A stretch of 64,000 nt of DNA from Vreelandella arcis. Its GTDB lineage: Bacteria; Pseudomonadota; Gammaproteobacteria; Pseudomonadales; Halomonadaceae. The DNA is taken from contig NZ_FNII01000002.1 in assembly GCF_900103865.1 (NCBI RefSeq), forward strand, positions 124,001 through 188,000, written 5' to 3'. The position numbers were made by a program, and so were the translations under genes. The notes below the pieces were generated by a model that saw nothing but the letters and a program-made list of their open reading frames with translations, ran no database searches and was not told the origin of the DNA. Below, in pieces: positions 8,906-19,489 of this stretch; within the stretch, counting starts at the first letter, position 1, and each line of letters opens with the position of its first letter.

Positions 8906-9592
8906 ATGAGCAAGCGTATTTTGGTAGTACTGACGTCGCATGATCAGCTGGGCGATACCGGCGAAAAGACCGGTTTTTGGCTGGAAGAGCTCGCCGCGCC
9001 CTACTATGTGTTCAAGGACGCCGGCGCCGAGGTGACGCTGGCGTCACCCAAGGGTGGCCAGCCGCCGCTGGACCCGAAAAGCGACGCGGAAGACAGCCAA
9101 ACCGAGGAAACGCGGCGCTTTAAACAGGATGAACAGGCGAACGCTGCCCTGGCCGCCACGCATCGCTTGAGCGACATGAGCGCGGATGACTTCGATGCGG
9201 TGTTTTACCCGGGCGGCCATGGTCCGCTTTGGGACCTGGTCAACGACAAGGATTCCATCAAGCTGATCGAGACCTTTATCGAACAGGGCAAGCCTGTGGC
9301 CTCGGTGTGTCATGCGCCTATCGTGCTGGTCAACGCCAAGAGTGCCAATGGCGAACCTCTGGTGAAAGGCCGCGAAGTGACCGGCTTTACCAATGGCGAA
9401 GAAGAGGCGGTCGGCCTGACCAAGATTGTGCCGCACCTTGTCGAAGATGCGCTGCAGCAATGCGGCGGCATCTACAGCAAAGCCGACGACTTTACGCCCT
9501 ACGTTCGCGAAGATGGCCAGCTGATTACCGGGCAAAACCCGCCTTCATCTGCCGCAACGGCGGAAGCGCTGGTTGGCTGGCTGGCGCGTTAA
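8906..9592 (+). CDS. DJ-1/PfpI-family protein, Hsp31-like (glutamine amidotransferase fold)
   Basis: A 228-residue cytoplasmic protein of the DJ-1/PfpI superfamily. The nucleophile elbow is VCHAP with Cys135-His136, and the conserved acidic residue Glu20 is in the TGEKTGFWLEEL segment. The TGEKTG..LEE signature and length place it with the Hsp31-type subgroup, whose members are reported as glyoxalase III or chaperones. The ATG at 8906 follows TAGGAG; an in-frame TTG at 8903 is less likely. A strong hairpin terminator follows 29 bases after the stop. Role in aldehyde or oxidative stress is inferred from the family. Confidence 0.83.
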   Translation: MSKRILVVLTSHDQLGDTGEKTGFWLEELAAPYYVFKDAGAEVTLASPKGGQPPLDPKSDAEDSQTEETRRFKQDEQANAALAATHRLSDMSADDFDAVFYPGGHGPLWDLVNDKDSIKLIETFIEQGKPVASVCHAPIVLVNAKSANGEPLVKGREVTGFTNGEEEAVGLTKIVPHLVEDALQQCGGIYSKADDFTPYVREDGQLITGQNPPSSAATAEALVGWLAR

Positions 9593-9620
9593 CGGCACGC
9601 GACACGCAGTCAATACATGA

Positions 9621-9648
9621 AAACGGCGGGCATTGCCCGCCGTTTTTT
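9621..9648 (+). terminator. Rho-independent terminator after the DJ-1-like gene
   Basis: An 11-bp perfect stem (AAACGGCGGGC paired with GCCCGCCGTTT) with an ATT loop is followed by a run of T residues on the plus strand. The A-rich left side means it may also work for the opposite strand, where trmJ ends nearby. Confidence 0.92.
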
Positions 9649-9716
9649 ATTGCGCGTTTGTCGGTCGAGAGGCCAGAGAAGCACACGCCCAGGCGGCCAA
9701 CCGGTTGAGCGTTGCC

Positions 9717-10451
9717 TTACCGTTCTGGGAGGTGCGACTCAAGTGAGCTGAGCAGTCCGCGTAATAGCGAAAGCTCTTTGCGACTGGGTTGGGCGCGCGT
9801 AAACAGCGCCTGCAGCTGCTCCTCGGTGCGCGCATGCGGCTGGGTAATAAAGCCGCTTTGCTGCATGAGGCGGCCCAGGTGCGCCTGAAAGTGGGTCATT
9901 TGCTCGCGGCTGGGCGGTGTGCTTTCGGTTGGCTGTTGATAGGCGTAGTCGCTGTCGTCGCGCTTGCGCCAGGCGCGGTGCACCTCATAGGCGAGTATCT
10001 GCACCGCCTGGGACAGGTTCAAAATGCCATAGTCGGGGTTGGCGGGGATACTGACCTGATGCGTACAGCAGCGAATTTCATCGTTGGTCAACCCTGAGCG
10101 TTCACGGCCAAAAACCAGCGCCACCGGCGCTGATTGCGCATTTTGTGTCACACTTTCTGCCATGTCATCGGGTTCGTCAAAGTGTGGCAATGGCAGGCTG
10201 CGAAGCCTGGCGCTCGCGCCTACGACCTGGACGCAGTCGGCTACTGCCTCTTCAAGATGCGTGACGACGCGCGCATTGTCGATGACATCCGTGGCACCAG
10301 CGGAAAGACGGGTGGCCTCTTCATCAGGGAATTGACGCGGGTTGATCAGCACCAGGTTCGTCAATCCCATGGTTTTCATGGCCCGGGCGGTGGCGCCAAT
10401 GTTGCCTGGATGGAAGGTTTGCACCAGCACAATACGGATATTGGAAAGCAC
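9717..10451 (-). CDS. trmJ: tRNA (cytidine/uridine-2'-O)-methyltransferase TrmJ
   Basis: A SPOUT-class RNA methyltransferase of 244 residues that 2'-O-methylates position 32 of tRNAs in family members. The N-terminal RIVLVQTFHPGNIGATARAMKTMGL region, the VFGRERSGLTNDE motif and the knot-forming ILNLSQAVQILAYE segment are all present. A C-terminal extension of ~85 residues after the knot fits TrmJ rather than TrmL. The start codon is a GTG with no clear ribosome-binding site. It lies downstream of a terminator that separates it from groEL's strand-mate end. Confidence 0.9.
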   Translation of the reverse strand: MLSNIRIVLVQTFHPGNIGATARAMKTMGLTNLVLINPRQFPDEEATRLSAGATDVIDNARVVTHLEEAVADCVQVVGASARLRSLPLPHFDEPDDMAESVTQNAQSAPVALVFGRERSGLTNDEIRCCTHQVSIPANPDYGILNLSQAVQILAYEVHRAWRKRDDSDYAYQQPTESTPPSREQMTHFQAHLGRLMQQSGFITQPHARTEEQLQALFTRAQPSRKELSLLRGLLSSLESHLPER

Positions 10452-10509
10452 AGTGATAAAAGCCTAAATAGCAATAAAAGAAAGAAGCAATATTAACACG
10501 CTTTAACGA

Positions 10510-10537
10510 CAAGAACCCCGCCAAGGCGGGGTTCTTG
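10510..10537 (-). terminator. Terminator of the groES-groEL operon
   Basis: A 13-bp perfect inverted repeat (CAAGAACCCCGCC and its complement) with an AA centre lies 38 bases after the groEL stop. On the minus strand the right arm is followed by a short T-containing stretch. It is long enough to act as an intrinsic terminator. Confidence 0.82.
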
Positions 10538-10575
10538 ATGACGACTGAGCGTCAGAGCGGAAAGCTCGGGGGCAA

Positions 10576-12231
<1,656 letters not shown>

Positions 12232-12286
12232 CTAAATGAAATAAAAACGTGAAACTAAATAGTTGAAGGACTGAGCTTAAAAACCC

Positions 12287-12580
12287 TTAGCCTTCAACAA
12301 CCGCTAGAATATCGGCTTCACTCATGATCAAGACTTCTTCGCCGTCGATTTTTTGCTTTTCAACGCCAAAGCCATCTTTAAAGATCACGCTATCGCCAAC
12401 TTTCACGTCTAGGGGGCGAACATCGCCGCTGTCTAGAATGCGGCCATTGCCTATGGCTAATACTTCACCACGGGTAGGCTTTTCCTGCGCATTGCCCGGA
12501 AGCACGATGCCGCCAGCGGTTTTCTGCTCTTCTTCCACGCGACGGACAACAACGCGATCGTGCAAAGGACGGATATTCAT
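12287..12580 (-). CDS. groS: Co-chaperonin GroES (10 kDa)
   Basis: A 97-residue GroES that caps GroEL. The N-terminal [14 protein letters not shown] strand, the mobile loop [16 protein letters not shown] and the C-terminal [16 protein letters not shown] strand are all visible. The ATG at 12580 has AGGAG nine bases upstream and gives the family's usual length; the in-frame GTG two codons earlier is too close to that site. It is the first gene of the groESL operon. Confidence 0.97.
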   Translation of the reverse strand: MNIRPLHDRVVVRRVEEEQKTAGGIVLPGNAQEKPTRGEVLAIGNGRILDSGDVRPLDVKVGDSVIFKDGFGVEKQKIDGEEVLIMSEADILAVVEG

Positions 12581-12740
12581 GCTCACGTTCTCCTAAGTAT
12601 CGTCAAAGCCCTATTCAGGGCGGTTAGTGTTAATAGTTTTCGTGGGTGCGGCCCGCGAAAAATGAAGACTAAGGTCTTCTCTGTAAATGGCAGCCGCTGT
12701 ACATCGTTGAAGCGGCTGCCGAACTTGTGTGCTGTCTGAA

Positions 12741-12768
12741 AAATGGGGGCTGCGGATAACCTTTCAAG
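12741..12768 (-). promoter_or_regulatory. Sigma-32 (heat-shock) promoter of groES-groEL
   Basis: On the minus strand CTTGAAA (12762-12768) and CCCCATTT (12741-12748) are 13 bases apart. Both match the sigma-32 consensus (CTTGAAA, N11-16, CCCCATNT) almost perfectly. The element is about 160 bases upstream of the groES ATG, giving a leader of roughly 150 nt. Confidence 0.88.
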
Positions 12769-12817
12769 GGGGCGCTGGTAAAAAAATCTTGGTGGTTGGT
12801 ATTTTGCCAGCGCAGGC

Positions 12818-13324
12818 TTAACCGCGGTTTTTCGGCTCATCTCGACTGATAAAGTCTCCTTCGATCGGCTCTTGAGGTGCTTCGGACGACGACGCACTAT
12901 CGGGGCGGTGGTTGCTATATGTCTCTCGTTGGTAGGTATGTGATTCGTAATAGCCGGTGGTGCTCTGAGCCGTGGCTTTAAGGCCTAGTGTTGTGAGTAG
13001 TTTGAAAAGCAAACGGCGAGCAGTCGGGATCAGGCAGGCGAGGCCTAGCGCATCAGACAGGAATCCGGGGGCCATCAAAAGGGCGCCGCCGAAGATCAGC
13101 GCTGCGCCGGTAAAAAGCTCGCTGGATGGAATTTCACCTGCCTGCATACGCTGGCGAGCTCGGGCAAATGTCGCCACGCCTTCTTTACGGATCAGATGAA
13201 GACCCACGACCCCGGTGCCAATCACCAGCAGTAGGGTCACTAGCAAACCGATTTCGCTGCCAATGGTAAACAGGATGACAAAATCAAGCAGCGTAAATAG
13301 AGAGACAAAAACCAAAATAGGCAT
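12818..13324 (-). CDS. fxsA: FxsA family membrane protein
   Basis: A 168-residue inner-membrane protein of the FxsA family. There are four hydrophobic segments in the first ~115 residues, including LLDFVILFTIGSEIG and the GALLMAPGFLSDALGL segment characteristic of the family, then a polar, Ser/Glu-rich tail. E. coli FxsA, when overproduced, relieves phage T7 exclusion by F; its normal role is unknown. The ATG at 13324 with an upstream GGAG is preferred; the open frame extends 19 codons further without a better start. It sits upstream of groESL, an arrangement also known near groESL in E. coli. Confidence 0.85.
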   Translation of the reverse strand: MPILVFVSLFTLLDFVILFTIGSEIGLLVTLLLVIGTGVVGLHLIRKEGVATFARARQRMQAGEIPSSELFTGAALIFGGALLMAPGFLSDALGLACLIPTARRLLFKLLTTLGLKATAQSTTGYYESHTYQRETYSNHRPDSASSSEAPQEPIEGDFISRDEPKNRG

Positions 13325-13504
13325 AACAAACTCCGTTACAGGCGTAGCGTAGGATATGGTGACAGTCTGATGGAAAAACAAGCTGAGCTAAATAGGGCGT
13401 TCAGTTCTATTGCCCCTTTGGGGAATTGCCGGGTGATAAGTGGCGTGTAACCTTGTAGCGTTAGCTTTCATCGTCATGTTAATTACTGATGCGAGGAGCG
13501 TTAA

Positions 13505-14266
13505 ATGAAGCTAGATGGTCGGGTGATAGCGATAACGGGCGGTGCGCGCGGTTTAGGTTATGCGGTTGCGTTGCACTTGGGGCAGCGAGGTGCGCGCCTA
13601 GCGCTAATGGATATCAGTGGTGACGCGTTAGATGACGCAGTATCAGCTTTGGCACGCGAGGGTATTGATGCGAGAGGCGTGATTGTGGATGTGGCGGATG
13701 AGGCGTCGGTGGAGCAGGCATTTGCGCAGATTGCCGATACGCAAGGCCCGATTAGCGGGTGCATTAATAATGCCGGTATTACTGACGATGCGTTAATGGT
13801 GAAAGCTAAACAAGGGCAGGTAGATAAGCGCATGTCGTTGGCGGCGTGGCAGCGCGTGATTGATATCAATCTCACTGGCGTATTTTTATGTGGCCGAGAA
13901 GCCGCGACCCAAATGATTGAGGCTAATCAAACGGGTGTGATTGTGAATATTTCGAGTATTTCTAAAGCGGGTAACCCCGGGCAGAGCAATTATGCCGCTG
14001 CTAAAGCCGGAGTTCATGCATTAACGGTGACTTGGGCAAGCGAACTGGCAAGGTACGGCATCCGCACGGGCACGGTAGCCCCCGGTTTCATCGACACGGA
14101 AATGACGGCCTCGATGCGACCCGATATGTTAGAGCGGATTGCGTCACGTGTTCCGCTCAAACGGCTTGGCGAGCCGGATAACATTGCGCAAAGCGTGGCG
14201 TTTGTGTTTGAGAACGATTATTTCTCCGGGCGAATCATCGAGTGTGATGGGGGGTTGCGGCTCTAA
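13505..14266 (+). CDS. SDR-family oxidoreductase (FabG-like)
   Basis: A 253-residue short-chain dehydrogenase/reductase. The cofactor motif TGGARGLG is at residues 11-18, the NNAG motif at 88-91, and the catalytic residues Ser150/151, Tyr163 and Lys167 are present (NYAAAK). An Asp after the second beta strand (LALMDIS) suggests NAD(H) preference. Classical FabG enzymes are about 245 residues; the insert [11 protein letters not shown] near residue 101-111 marks a non-canonical subgroup that is not part of a fab cluster here. The substrate is unknown. A Shine-Dalgarno GAGGAG lies before the ATG. Confidence 0.85.
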   Translation: MKLDGRVIAITGGARGLGYAVALHLGQRGARLALMDISGDALDDAVSALAREGIDARGVIVDVADEASVEQAFAQIADTQGPISGCINNAGITDDALMVKAKQGQVDKRMSLAAWQRVIDINLTGVFLCGREAATQMIEANQTGVIVNISSISKAGNPGQSNYAAAKAGVHALTVTWASELARYGIRTGTVAPGFIDTEMTASMRPDMLERIASRVPLKRLGEPDNIAQSVAFVFENDYFSGRIIECDGGLRL

Positions 14267-14276
14267 GCAGGTGCTG

Positions 14277-14299
14277 CGGCCGTGTTCTTTTCGCGGCCG
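14277..14299. terminator. Weak candidate bidirectional terminator
   Basis: Two copies of CGGCCG, which can pair with each other, flank an 11-base T-rich loop between the convergent SDR gene and the unknown membrane protein gene. TTAATT follows on the plus strand. The stem is only 6 bp plus wobble pairs. Confidence 0.35.
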
Positions 14300-14312
14300 T
14301 TAATTCCGTGTC

Positions 14313-14948
14313 TTAGCGGGCTTCAAGGTTTTCGATTTCTTCTGCCCAACGCTTCACTTTACGTCGCTGAAGACGGCTGTTGAATCGCTGAGTGTCCACG
14401 TCGAGGGGGATCAATGCTCGATGGGATGTTGATGGGTCATTCAGGTAAAACGATCGGGAAGCGCCTATAGGCCTGTCCTCAGAACCATAGACGGCAATCA
14501 CGCGTAGCTCTAATCGCAGGTCTGATTGCTCAAAGATGTTGTTATCCAGTCGCCAATAGGTACGAATTTGCTCGGCAATGTCAGCGAATCGCTGCATATG
14601 TAAGTAATCGCCAGGGGCGAGGGGCCCCTGATGACTTCTTATCGACTTGGCTTGCTGTTCGCCTTCTTGTTTTTCTTCTTGGTACTCCGCAACGTCGACC
14701 ATATAGCAATTGTCTGGCGTGTGAAGCAGTGCCATCACATGCTGGATATAGATAGATTCACTGCTCATATTGCTGATCAAACACAGCGCATTCTGCCCGG
14801 TGCCCAGTCCTCGGTTGATAATCACGCGAGGTCGACGCTGGCGCACATAGCCGTTATACAAAAGCTGCGCGTAAAAAAACCATACGAAGAGCGTCAGAAC
14901 GCTGGTAATTGCAGAGATTGCCTGAGCATTGTCGTTTAGCCACTCCAT
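14313..14948 (-). CDS. Unknown protein with one N-terminal membrane anchor
   Basis: I do not recognise this 211-residue protein. Residues about 9-31 form one hydrophobic segment (AISAITSVLTLFVWFFYAQL), followed by a basic patch (RQRRPR), so the rest should be cytoplasmic. The soluble part begins with beta-rich sequence (VIINRGLGTGQNALCLISNMS) and later RLELRVIAVYG, with a Lys/Gln/Glu-rich linker between, and ends in a charged helix. It stands alone between the SDR gene and tRNA-Leu. Base composition resembles the neighbours, so recent transfer is not indicated. Confidence 0.75.
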   Translation of the reverse strand: MEWLNDNAQAISAITSVLTLFVWFFYAQLLYNGYVRQRRPRVIINRGLGTGQNALCLISNMSSESIYIQHVMALLHTPDNCYMVDVAEYQEEKQEGEQQAKSIRSHQGPLAPGDYLHMQRFADIAEQIRTYWRLDNNIFEQSDLRLELRVIAVYGSEDRPIGASRSFYLNDPSTSHRALIPLDVDTQRFNSRLQRRKVKRWAEEIENLEAR

Positions 14949-15200
14949 GGATCCGATCCTTATCCTTCCTGCTGATCTATAGCGAATAGCAGAAACGTTA
15001 GCTTAATATGCTAGAAATGCCAGTTGGGCAGGGTTTTGCAGATGGTACTTAATTAGGCTATATGAATATAATGGCTAGGCAGGGACTGAATGCGCTTAAG
15101 GTTTTATCGGAACGAAACAGACAATCAAACGAGGGAAAGCCGATAACGTCAAAAGTGAACGCTTCAACTAAAAATAAGAGGGGTATAGCTAACACTGAAT

Positions 15201-15285
15201 TGGTGCGGATGGGGAGACTTGAACTCCCACGCCTTACGGCACTAGAACCTAAATCTAGCGTGTCTACCAATTCCACCACATCCGC
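15201..15285 (-). tRNA. tRNA-Leu (anticodon UAG)
   Basis: The minus strand folds as a class II tRNA: acceptor stem GCGGATG/CATCCGC, D-arm with TTGGTAGAC, anticodon stem CTAGA/TCTAG around loop TTTAGGT (anticodon TAG), a long variable arm (TGCCGTAAGGCGT) and the T-arm GTTCAAGTC. The 3' CCA is encoded (TGG at 15201-15203 on the plus strand). It reads CUN leucine codons. Confidence 0.97.
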
Positions 15286-15297
15286 GGAACGAGGCGT

Positions 15298-15325
15298 ATA
15301 CTACCAATGTTTCGATTAAAGTCAA
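15298..15325 (-). promoter_or_regulatory. Sigma-70 promoter of tRNA-Leu
   Basis: On the minus strand TTGACT (15320-15325) and TAGTAT (15298-15303) are separated by 16 bases, placing the start of transcription a few bases before the mature tRNA 5' end at 15285. Confidence 0.65.
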
Positions 15326-15362
15326 TCATAAAGTGTTTAATTCGCTAGAAGGGAAATGGCCA

Positions 15363-16070
15363 ATGTCGTGGCAACACTGGATAACCGCCGGTGGTAATGC
15401 CGTCAAGCGCGCGCTACCCGGCTACTGCGCTTTCTGTCTGTCGCCTTTGCGTGGGGGCGACAGCTGGTGTTCAGCGTGTTTTGACCAGTTGCCGTGGAAT
15501 TGGCCCGCTTGTTCGCGTTGTGGCGATGAGATAACGGATAGTCGCCAAGCGCTATGCGGCCACTGCGTCACTAAGTGGCCGGCCTTTGACACCGCGCATG
15601 TCGCATTGCGTTATCAGTCTCCTATCAATGCGCTGGTGCGCGATTTTAAGTTTAACGCCAGGCCTCGGGCGGGGATGTTGTTGTGTGAGCTTATGATGGC
15701 AAGCCTCCCGACGCCGTCTTTTGAGGCGTTAGTACCGGTACCTATGACTCCTGAGCGTGCTCGCGAGCGTGGCTTCAATCAAGCTCAGTGGCTTGCGACT
15801 GAATTGGGCCAACGCAGCGGCCTTGCGGTATTTGAAGTGCAACGGACTAGGCAGGGGCCTTCGCAGCGACGCTTGAACCGGCAGGCACGTTTTGCCAACC
15901 TAACGGGCGCTTTTATGGTAAAAACACCACCGCCCGCCCATGTGGCGATTGTCGATGACGTTGTCACCACCGGGGCGACGGCCCATGCGCTTGCCTTGGC
16001 ATTACGTCGAGCAGGTGCCCAGCGTGTGGAGGTGTGGGCAGCAGCACGCACACCGCTTGTGGTTGATTGA
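15363..16070 (+). CDS. comF: ComF family phosphoribosyltransferase-like protein
   Basis: A 235-residue ComF protein, needed for natural transformation in competent bacteria and widely conserved elsewhere. Eight cysteines in four pairs (Cys22/25, 36/39, 50/53, 65/68) form the N-terminal zinc-binding region. The C-terminal domain has the PRPP-binding motif VAIVDDVVTTGATA. The ATG at 15363 follows GAAGGG; an in-frame GTG at 15333 overlaps the tRNA promoter and is less likely. No competence genes are near. Confidence 0.88.
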   Translation: MSWQHWITAGGNAVKRALPGYCAFCLSPLRGGDSWCSACFDQLPWNWPACSRCGDEITDSRQALCGHCVTKWPAFDTAHVALRYQSPINALVRDFKFNARPRAGMLLCELMMASLPTPSFEALVPVPMTPERARERGFNQAQWLATELGQRSGLAVFEVQRTRQGPSQRRLNRQARFANLTGAFMVKTPPPAHVAIVDDVVTTGATAHALALALRRAGAQRVEVWAAARTPLVVD

Positions 16071-16124
16071 TTTGAGCCGCATGACGTCTTAGCCACACCA
16101 TTATTGATTGCTCCTGGAGTTACC

Positions 16125-17099
16125 ATGACGCACGCTTTTCGCGCTCTCTCGCCTAGCCTAGTAATGTCGGCGGTTGAGTCGTTGGATATTTGGCCAACGT
16201 CGGAGCCGTTTGCATTAAACAGCTACGAAAACCGAGTGATGATGTTCCGGGATGAGCAAGGCAGCCAATGGATCATCAAGTTCTATCGGCCAGAGCGCTG
16301 GCAAGACGCCACCATTCAGGAAGAGCACGATTTCCTCTCTGAGCTTTGTGAGGCAGACGTGCCAGTGGGTGCCGTTTGGCGTAATGCCCAAGGCGAGAGC
16401 CTGCATCACTATCAAGGGTTTCGCTTCGCGTTATTTCCCCATTGCCCTGGCCAAGCCCCTGAGCTGGACAATGACGCCCATCTTTTTGCATTAGGTGAGG
16501 TGATGGGGCGCCTTCACGATGTAGCAAGCAAAGCAGCGTTTATTCATCGTCCGCGTTTGGCATTGTTGGATGGCGTGAGAGACGCTCAGCAACGCGTTAT
16601 TGATAGCCAGCGTTTGGATCGCCACCAGCGCCGAGCCTACGACAGTGTGATCGCCCGTACCATGGAGGCGTTAGCCTCTCATCAATGGGGCGATGAGATG
16701 ATGACGCGCTGCCACGGCGACTGCCATTTAGGCAACATTTTGGGGCGCGACGAGCAGTTTGCGCTGGTCGATTTCGACGATTGTCTGATGGCACCGGCTA
16801 TTCAAGATATCTGGATGTTGCTGTCGGCAAATGAACCCGTCGAGTGGCGGCGACAGTTCAGTGAAATTGTAGAGGGGTACGAGGAAGTGCGACCCTTTCC
16901 CCATCAGCAAGTTGCGCTGATCGAACCGCTGCGAGCCTATCGGCTAATTCGCTACAGTGCTTGGCTGGTATCTCGCTGGGAAGACCCGGCTTTTCAGTTG
17001 GCATTTCCTTGGGTCGCCGATAAAGGCTATTGGGATCAACACATTCGTCAACTTGAGCAGCAGTTGCTGACCCTTAAAGCGCCGCAGTGGCTAGCGTAG
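16125..17099 (+). CDS. srkA: Stress-response serine/threonine kinase SrkA (YihE family)
   Basis: A 324-residue cytoplasmic kinase of the aminoglycoside-phosphotransferase fold, matching SrkA/YihE, which counters stress-induced death in E. coli. The N-terminal ENRVMMFRDEQGSQWIIKFYRP segment contains the ATP-binding Lys. The catalytic loop is HGDCHLGNIL and the metal-binding motif is LVDFDDC. The start is set by CTGGAG just upstream of the ATG at 16125. It follows comF with a 54-base gap. No dsbA is seen next to it, unlike in E. coli. Confidence 0.9.
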   Translation: MTHAFRALSPSLVMSAVESLDIWPTSEPFALNSYENRVMMFRDEQGSQWIIKFYRPERWQDATIQEEHDFLSELCEADVPVGAVWRNAQGESLHHYQGFRFALFPHCPGQAPELDNDAHLFALGEVMGRLHDVASKAAFIHRPRLALLDGVRDAQQRVIDSQRLDRHQRRAYDSVIARTMEALASHQWGDEMMTRCHGDCHLGNILGRDEQFALVDFDDCLMAPAIQDIWMLLSANEPVEWRRQFSEIVEGYEEVRPFPHQQVALIEPLRAYRLIRYSAWLVSRWEDPAFQLAFPWVADKGYWDQHIRQLEQQLLTLKAPQWLA

Positions 17100-17202
17100 C
17101 GTATAACGCTCAACCACTTGACGCCTGAACATAACGCACCCGCTGCCACACGGCTTAAGGGTGAGTTAAGATACGTATTTACTATGTTGTATTAATATTT
17201 TA

Positions 17203-17239
17203 TTGTACATCTATTATATAGAGTATGCTTTTTGTACAT
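17203..17239. repeat. Two copies of TTGTACAT upstream of folE
   Basis: TTGTACAT occurs at 17203-17210 and 17232-17239, 29 bases apart (near three helical turns), inside an AT-rich stretch (17170-17240) that stands out from the GC-rich surroundings. TGTACA is palindromic. The region lies about 110 bases before folE and may be its control region. No other gene lies between srkA and folE. Confidence 0.4.
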
Positions 17240-17346
17240 GGCTGTGCGTGGTTTGAACCGACCATGGGCATGTCAGCCAATAGCCGGCTCTATTTAGCGC
17301 GATGGATGTTCTCCAGCGCGCTCGACACCTTTTGACGAGGCTTACC

Positions 17347-17901
17347 ATGACGGATGATATCGCCCAGCATTACCAGCACATTATCAGCGCCCTGGGGGAA
17401 AACCCCGACCGTGAGGGGTTAAGAGATACTCCGAAGCGCGCCGCGAAAGCGATGCAGTTCTTAACGGCGGGCTATCATCAGTCGCTGGAAGAAATCGTCA
17501 ACGGTGCTGTGTTTGAGTCGCAAACTGACGAGATGGTGTTGGTCAAAGATATCGAGCTCTATTCGATGTGCGAACATCACCTACTGCCATTCATCGGCAA
17601 ATGCCACATTGCGTATTTACCCAATGGCAACGTGCTGGGGTTGTCCAAGTTTGCTCGTATCGTGGATATGTATGCTCGGCGTATGCAGATTCAAGAGAAC
17701 TTGACCCGCGAGATTGCAGAGGCGGTGCAGCAAGTGACTCAAGCACGGGGAGTGGCCGTCGTGATTGAGGCGCGCCATCTTTGCATGATGATGCGGGGGG
17801 TCGAAAAGCAAAATTCCAGCATGACCTCTTCAGTAATGCTAGGTGATTTTCGTGCTAACCAAGCGACACGCCAGGAATTTTTGACACTGGTAAGATCATA
17901 A
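17347..17901 (+). CDS. folE: GTP cyclohydrolase I FolE
   Basis: A 184-residue type I GTP cyclohydrolase that makes dihydroneopterin triphosphate, the first step of folate (and queuosine/pterin) synthesis. The zinc ligands are Cys75 and His78 in MCEHHLLPF and Cys146 in [20 protein letters not shown] and QENLTREIA are also diagnostic. The ATG at 17347 is preceded by GAGG at a good distance and gives the usual length; an upstream in-frame start would add 15 residues. It appears monocistronic. Confidence 0.95.
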   Translation: MTDDIAQHYQHIISALGENPDREGLRDTPKRAAKAMQFLTAGYHQSLEEIVNGAVFESQTDEMVLVKDIELYSMCEHHLLPFIGKCHIAYLPNGNVLGLSKFARIVDMYARRMQIQENLTREIAEAVQQVTQARGVAVVIEARHLCMMMRGVEKQNSSMTSSVMLGDFRANQATRQEFLTLVRS

Positions 17902-18004
17902 TACGCCATTCAATGGTTCAGTTCGTTTGGTCTACTGGCCTGTTTCGTCATAGCATGAAGAGGATTATTTGCTGATAAGTCCCTTTGTGGGGCAGGAGCC
18001 GGTC

Positions 18005-19462
18005 ATGGAAGCGCTAAAAGAGACACAGTTGTACTGTCCGTTTGCCTATATCGATGGAAGTTGGGTAGCCGCCGACAGTGGAGAGCAGATCAACGTACTC
18101 AACCCTGCTACCGGTGAGTTGGTGGGCGATATGCCCAGGCTGGGTAAAGCGGAAACCGAGCGGGCGATTGACGCTGCCGATGCCGCACTACCCGCATGGC
18201 GTGCCTTAACCGCGCAAGAGCGGGCAGACTTACTGTTGAAGTGGCATGACCTGATGCTTGAGCATCAGAATGACTTGGCCATGCTGATGACCTACGAGCA
18301 AGGCAAGCCACTGAAAGAAGCGGCGGGTGAGATTGCCTATGCAGCAAGCTTTCTACGTTGGTTCGCCGAAGAGGCGCGTCGCGTCTACGGTGAAACCATT
18401 CCCGCTGCCAACCCCAATCAGCGTATCGTGGTTACTAAACAGCCCGTCGGCGTGGTTGGGGCGATTACTCCATGGAATTTCCCTGCCGCGATGATCACCC
18501 GCAAGGCGGGTGCCGCGCTGGCGGCGGGGTGCACTATTGTCGTCAAGCCGGCCAGTCAAACCCCGTTCTCGGCGACGGCGCTCGCCATGCTTGCAGAACG
18601 AGCAGGCATCCCACGTGGGGTCTTCAACGTAGTACCGGGTAGCGCTGCCGACATCGCCCAGGCGCTTACCCAGTCCTCTAAAGTGCGCAAAATCACCTTT
18701 ACTGGTTCAACGGAGGTGGGTCGCAAGTTGATGGCGCAGGCCGCCGAGCATGTGCAAAAAATATCCCTTGAGCTGGGGGGGAATGCGCCCTTTATTGTCT
18801 TTGAAGACGCTGATCTTGACGCGGCGGTAGACGGTGCCATGGCCGCTAAATTCCGCAACGCCGGGCAAACGTGCGTGTGCACCAATCGTTTTTTGGTGCA
18901 GTCGAGCGTCATTAATGCGTTTTGCGAAAAGCTGGCCGTGGCGATGAACAGCGAGCTATACGTCGGTGATGGAACGCAGAAGAACATTAATATTGGCCCG
19001 TTGATCGACCAAGATGCGGTCAAAAAGGTTAGCGAGCACGTTCAGGATGCGGTGGACAAAGGCGCCGAGCTGCTGTCGGGTGGTCATCCTCACCCCTTGG
19101 GCGGCAACTTCTTTAGTCCTACGCTGATCAGCTTTGCCACACATGAAATGAAGGTGGCTCAAGAAGAGACCTTTGGTCCCTTAGCGGCGGTGTTCCCCTT
19201 CGATGACGAAGAGACCGCGATCGAAATGGCCAATGATACCCAATACGGGTTGGCGTCCTATTTTTATTCGAAGGACTTGTCGCGAGTCTGGCGGGTTGCC
19301 GAAGCACTTGAGTATGGCATGGTCGGCATTAACACCGGATTGATTTCCAACGCGGCGGCGCCGTTTGGCGGTGTTAAAGCATCGGGCCTGGGCCGCGAAG
19401 GCGGGCACCAGGGTATTGAAGAGTACCTGGAAACCAAGTACCTGTGTATTGACCTCAGCTAA
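18005..19462 (+). CDS. gabD: Succinate-semialdehyde dehydrogenase (GabD-type aldehyde dehydrogenase)
   Basis: A 485-residue NAD(P)-dependent aldehyde dehydrogenase. The general base Glu256 is in LELGGNAPF and the nucleophile Cys290 in NAGQTCVC. The FTGSTEVGRKL and EETFGPLAAV motifs match the GabD subgroup, which oxidises succinate semialdehyde (GABA catabolism) or glutarate semialdehyde. No GABA aminotransferase is adjacent, so the physiological aldehyde is inferred. GGAGC precedes the ATG at 18005. A strong terminator follows. Confidence 0.87.
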   Translation: MEALKETQLYCPFAYIDGSWVAADSGEQINVLNPATGELVGDMPRLGKAETERAIDAADAALPAWRALTAQERADLLLKWHDLMLEHQNDLAMLMTYEQGKPLKEAAGEIAYAASFLRWFAEEARRVYGETIPAANPNQRIVVTKQPVGVVGAITPWNFPAAMITRKAGAALAAGCTIVVKPASQTPFSATALAMLAERAGIPRGVFNVVPGSAADIAQALTQSSKVRKITFTGSTEVGRKLMAQAAEHVQKISLELGGNAPFIVFEDADLDAAVDGAMAAKFRNAGQTCVCTNRFLVQSSVINAFCEKLAVAMNSELYVGDGTQKNINIGPLIDQDAVKKVSEHVQDAVDKGAELLSGGHPHPLGGNFFSPTLISFATHEMKVAQEETFGPLAAVFPFDDEETAIEMANDTQYGLASYFYSKDLSRVWRVAEALEYGMVGINTGLISNAAAPFGGVKASGLGREGGHQGIEEYLETKYLCIDLS

Positions 19463-19489
19463 ACGGTCAATCGTCCCTTAGCTATATAC

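Noticed and set aside
15058..15319. Open frames on both strands across the tRNA-Leu gene
   Set aside because: They are translations of the tRNA itself and its promoter, a well-known false gene at tRNA-Leu loci, with no ribosome-binding site.
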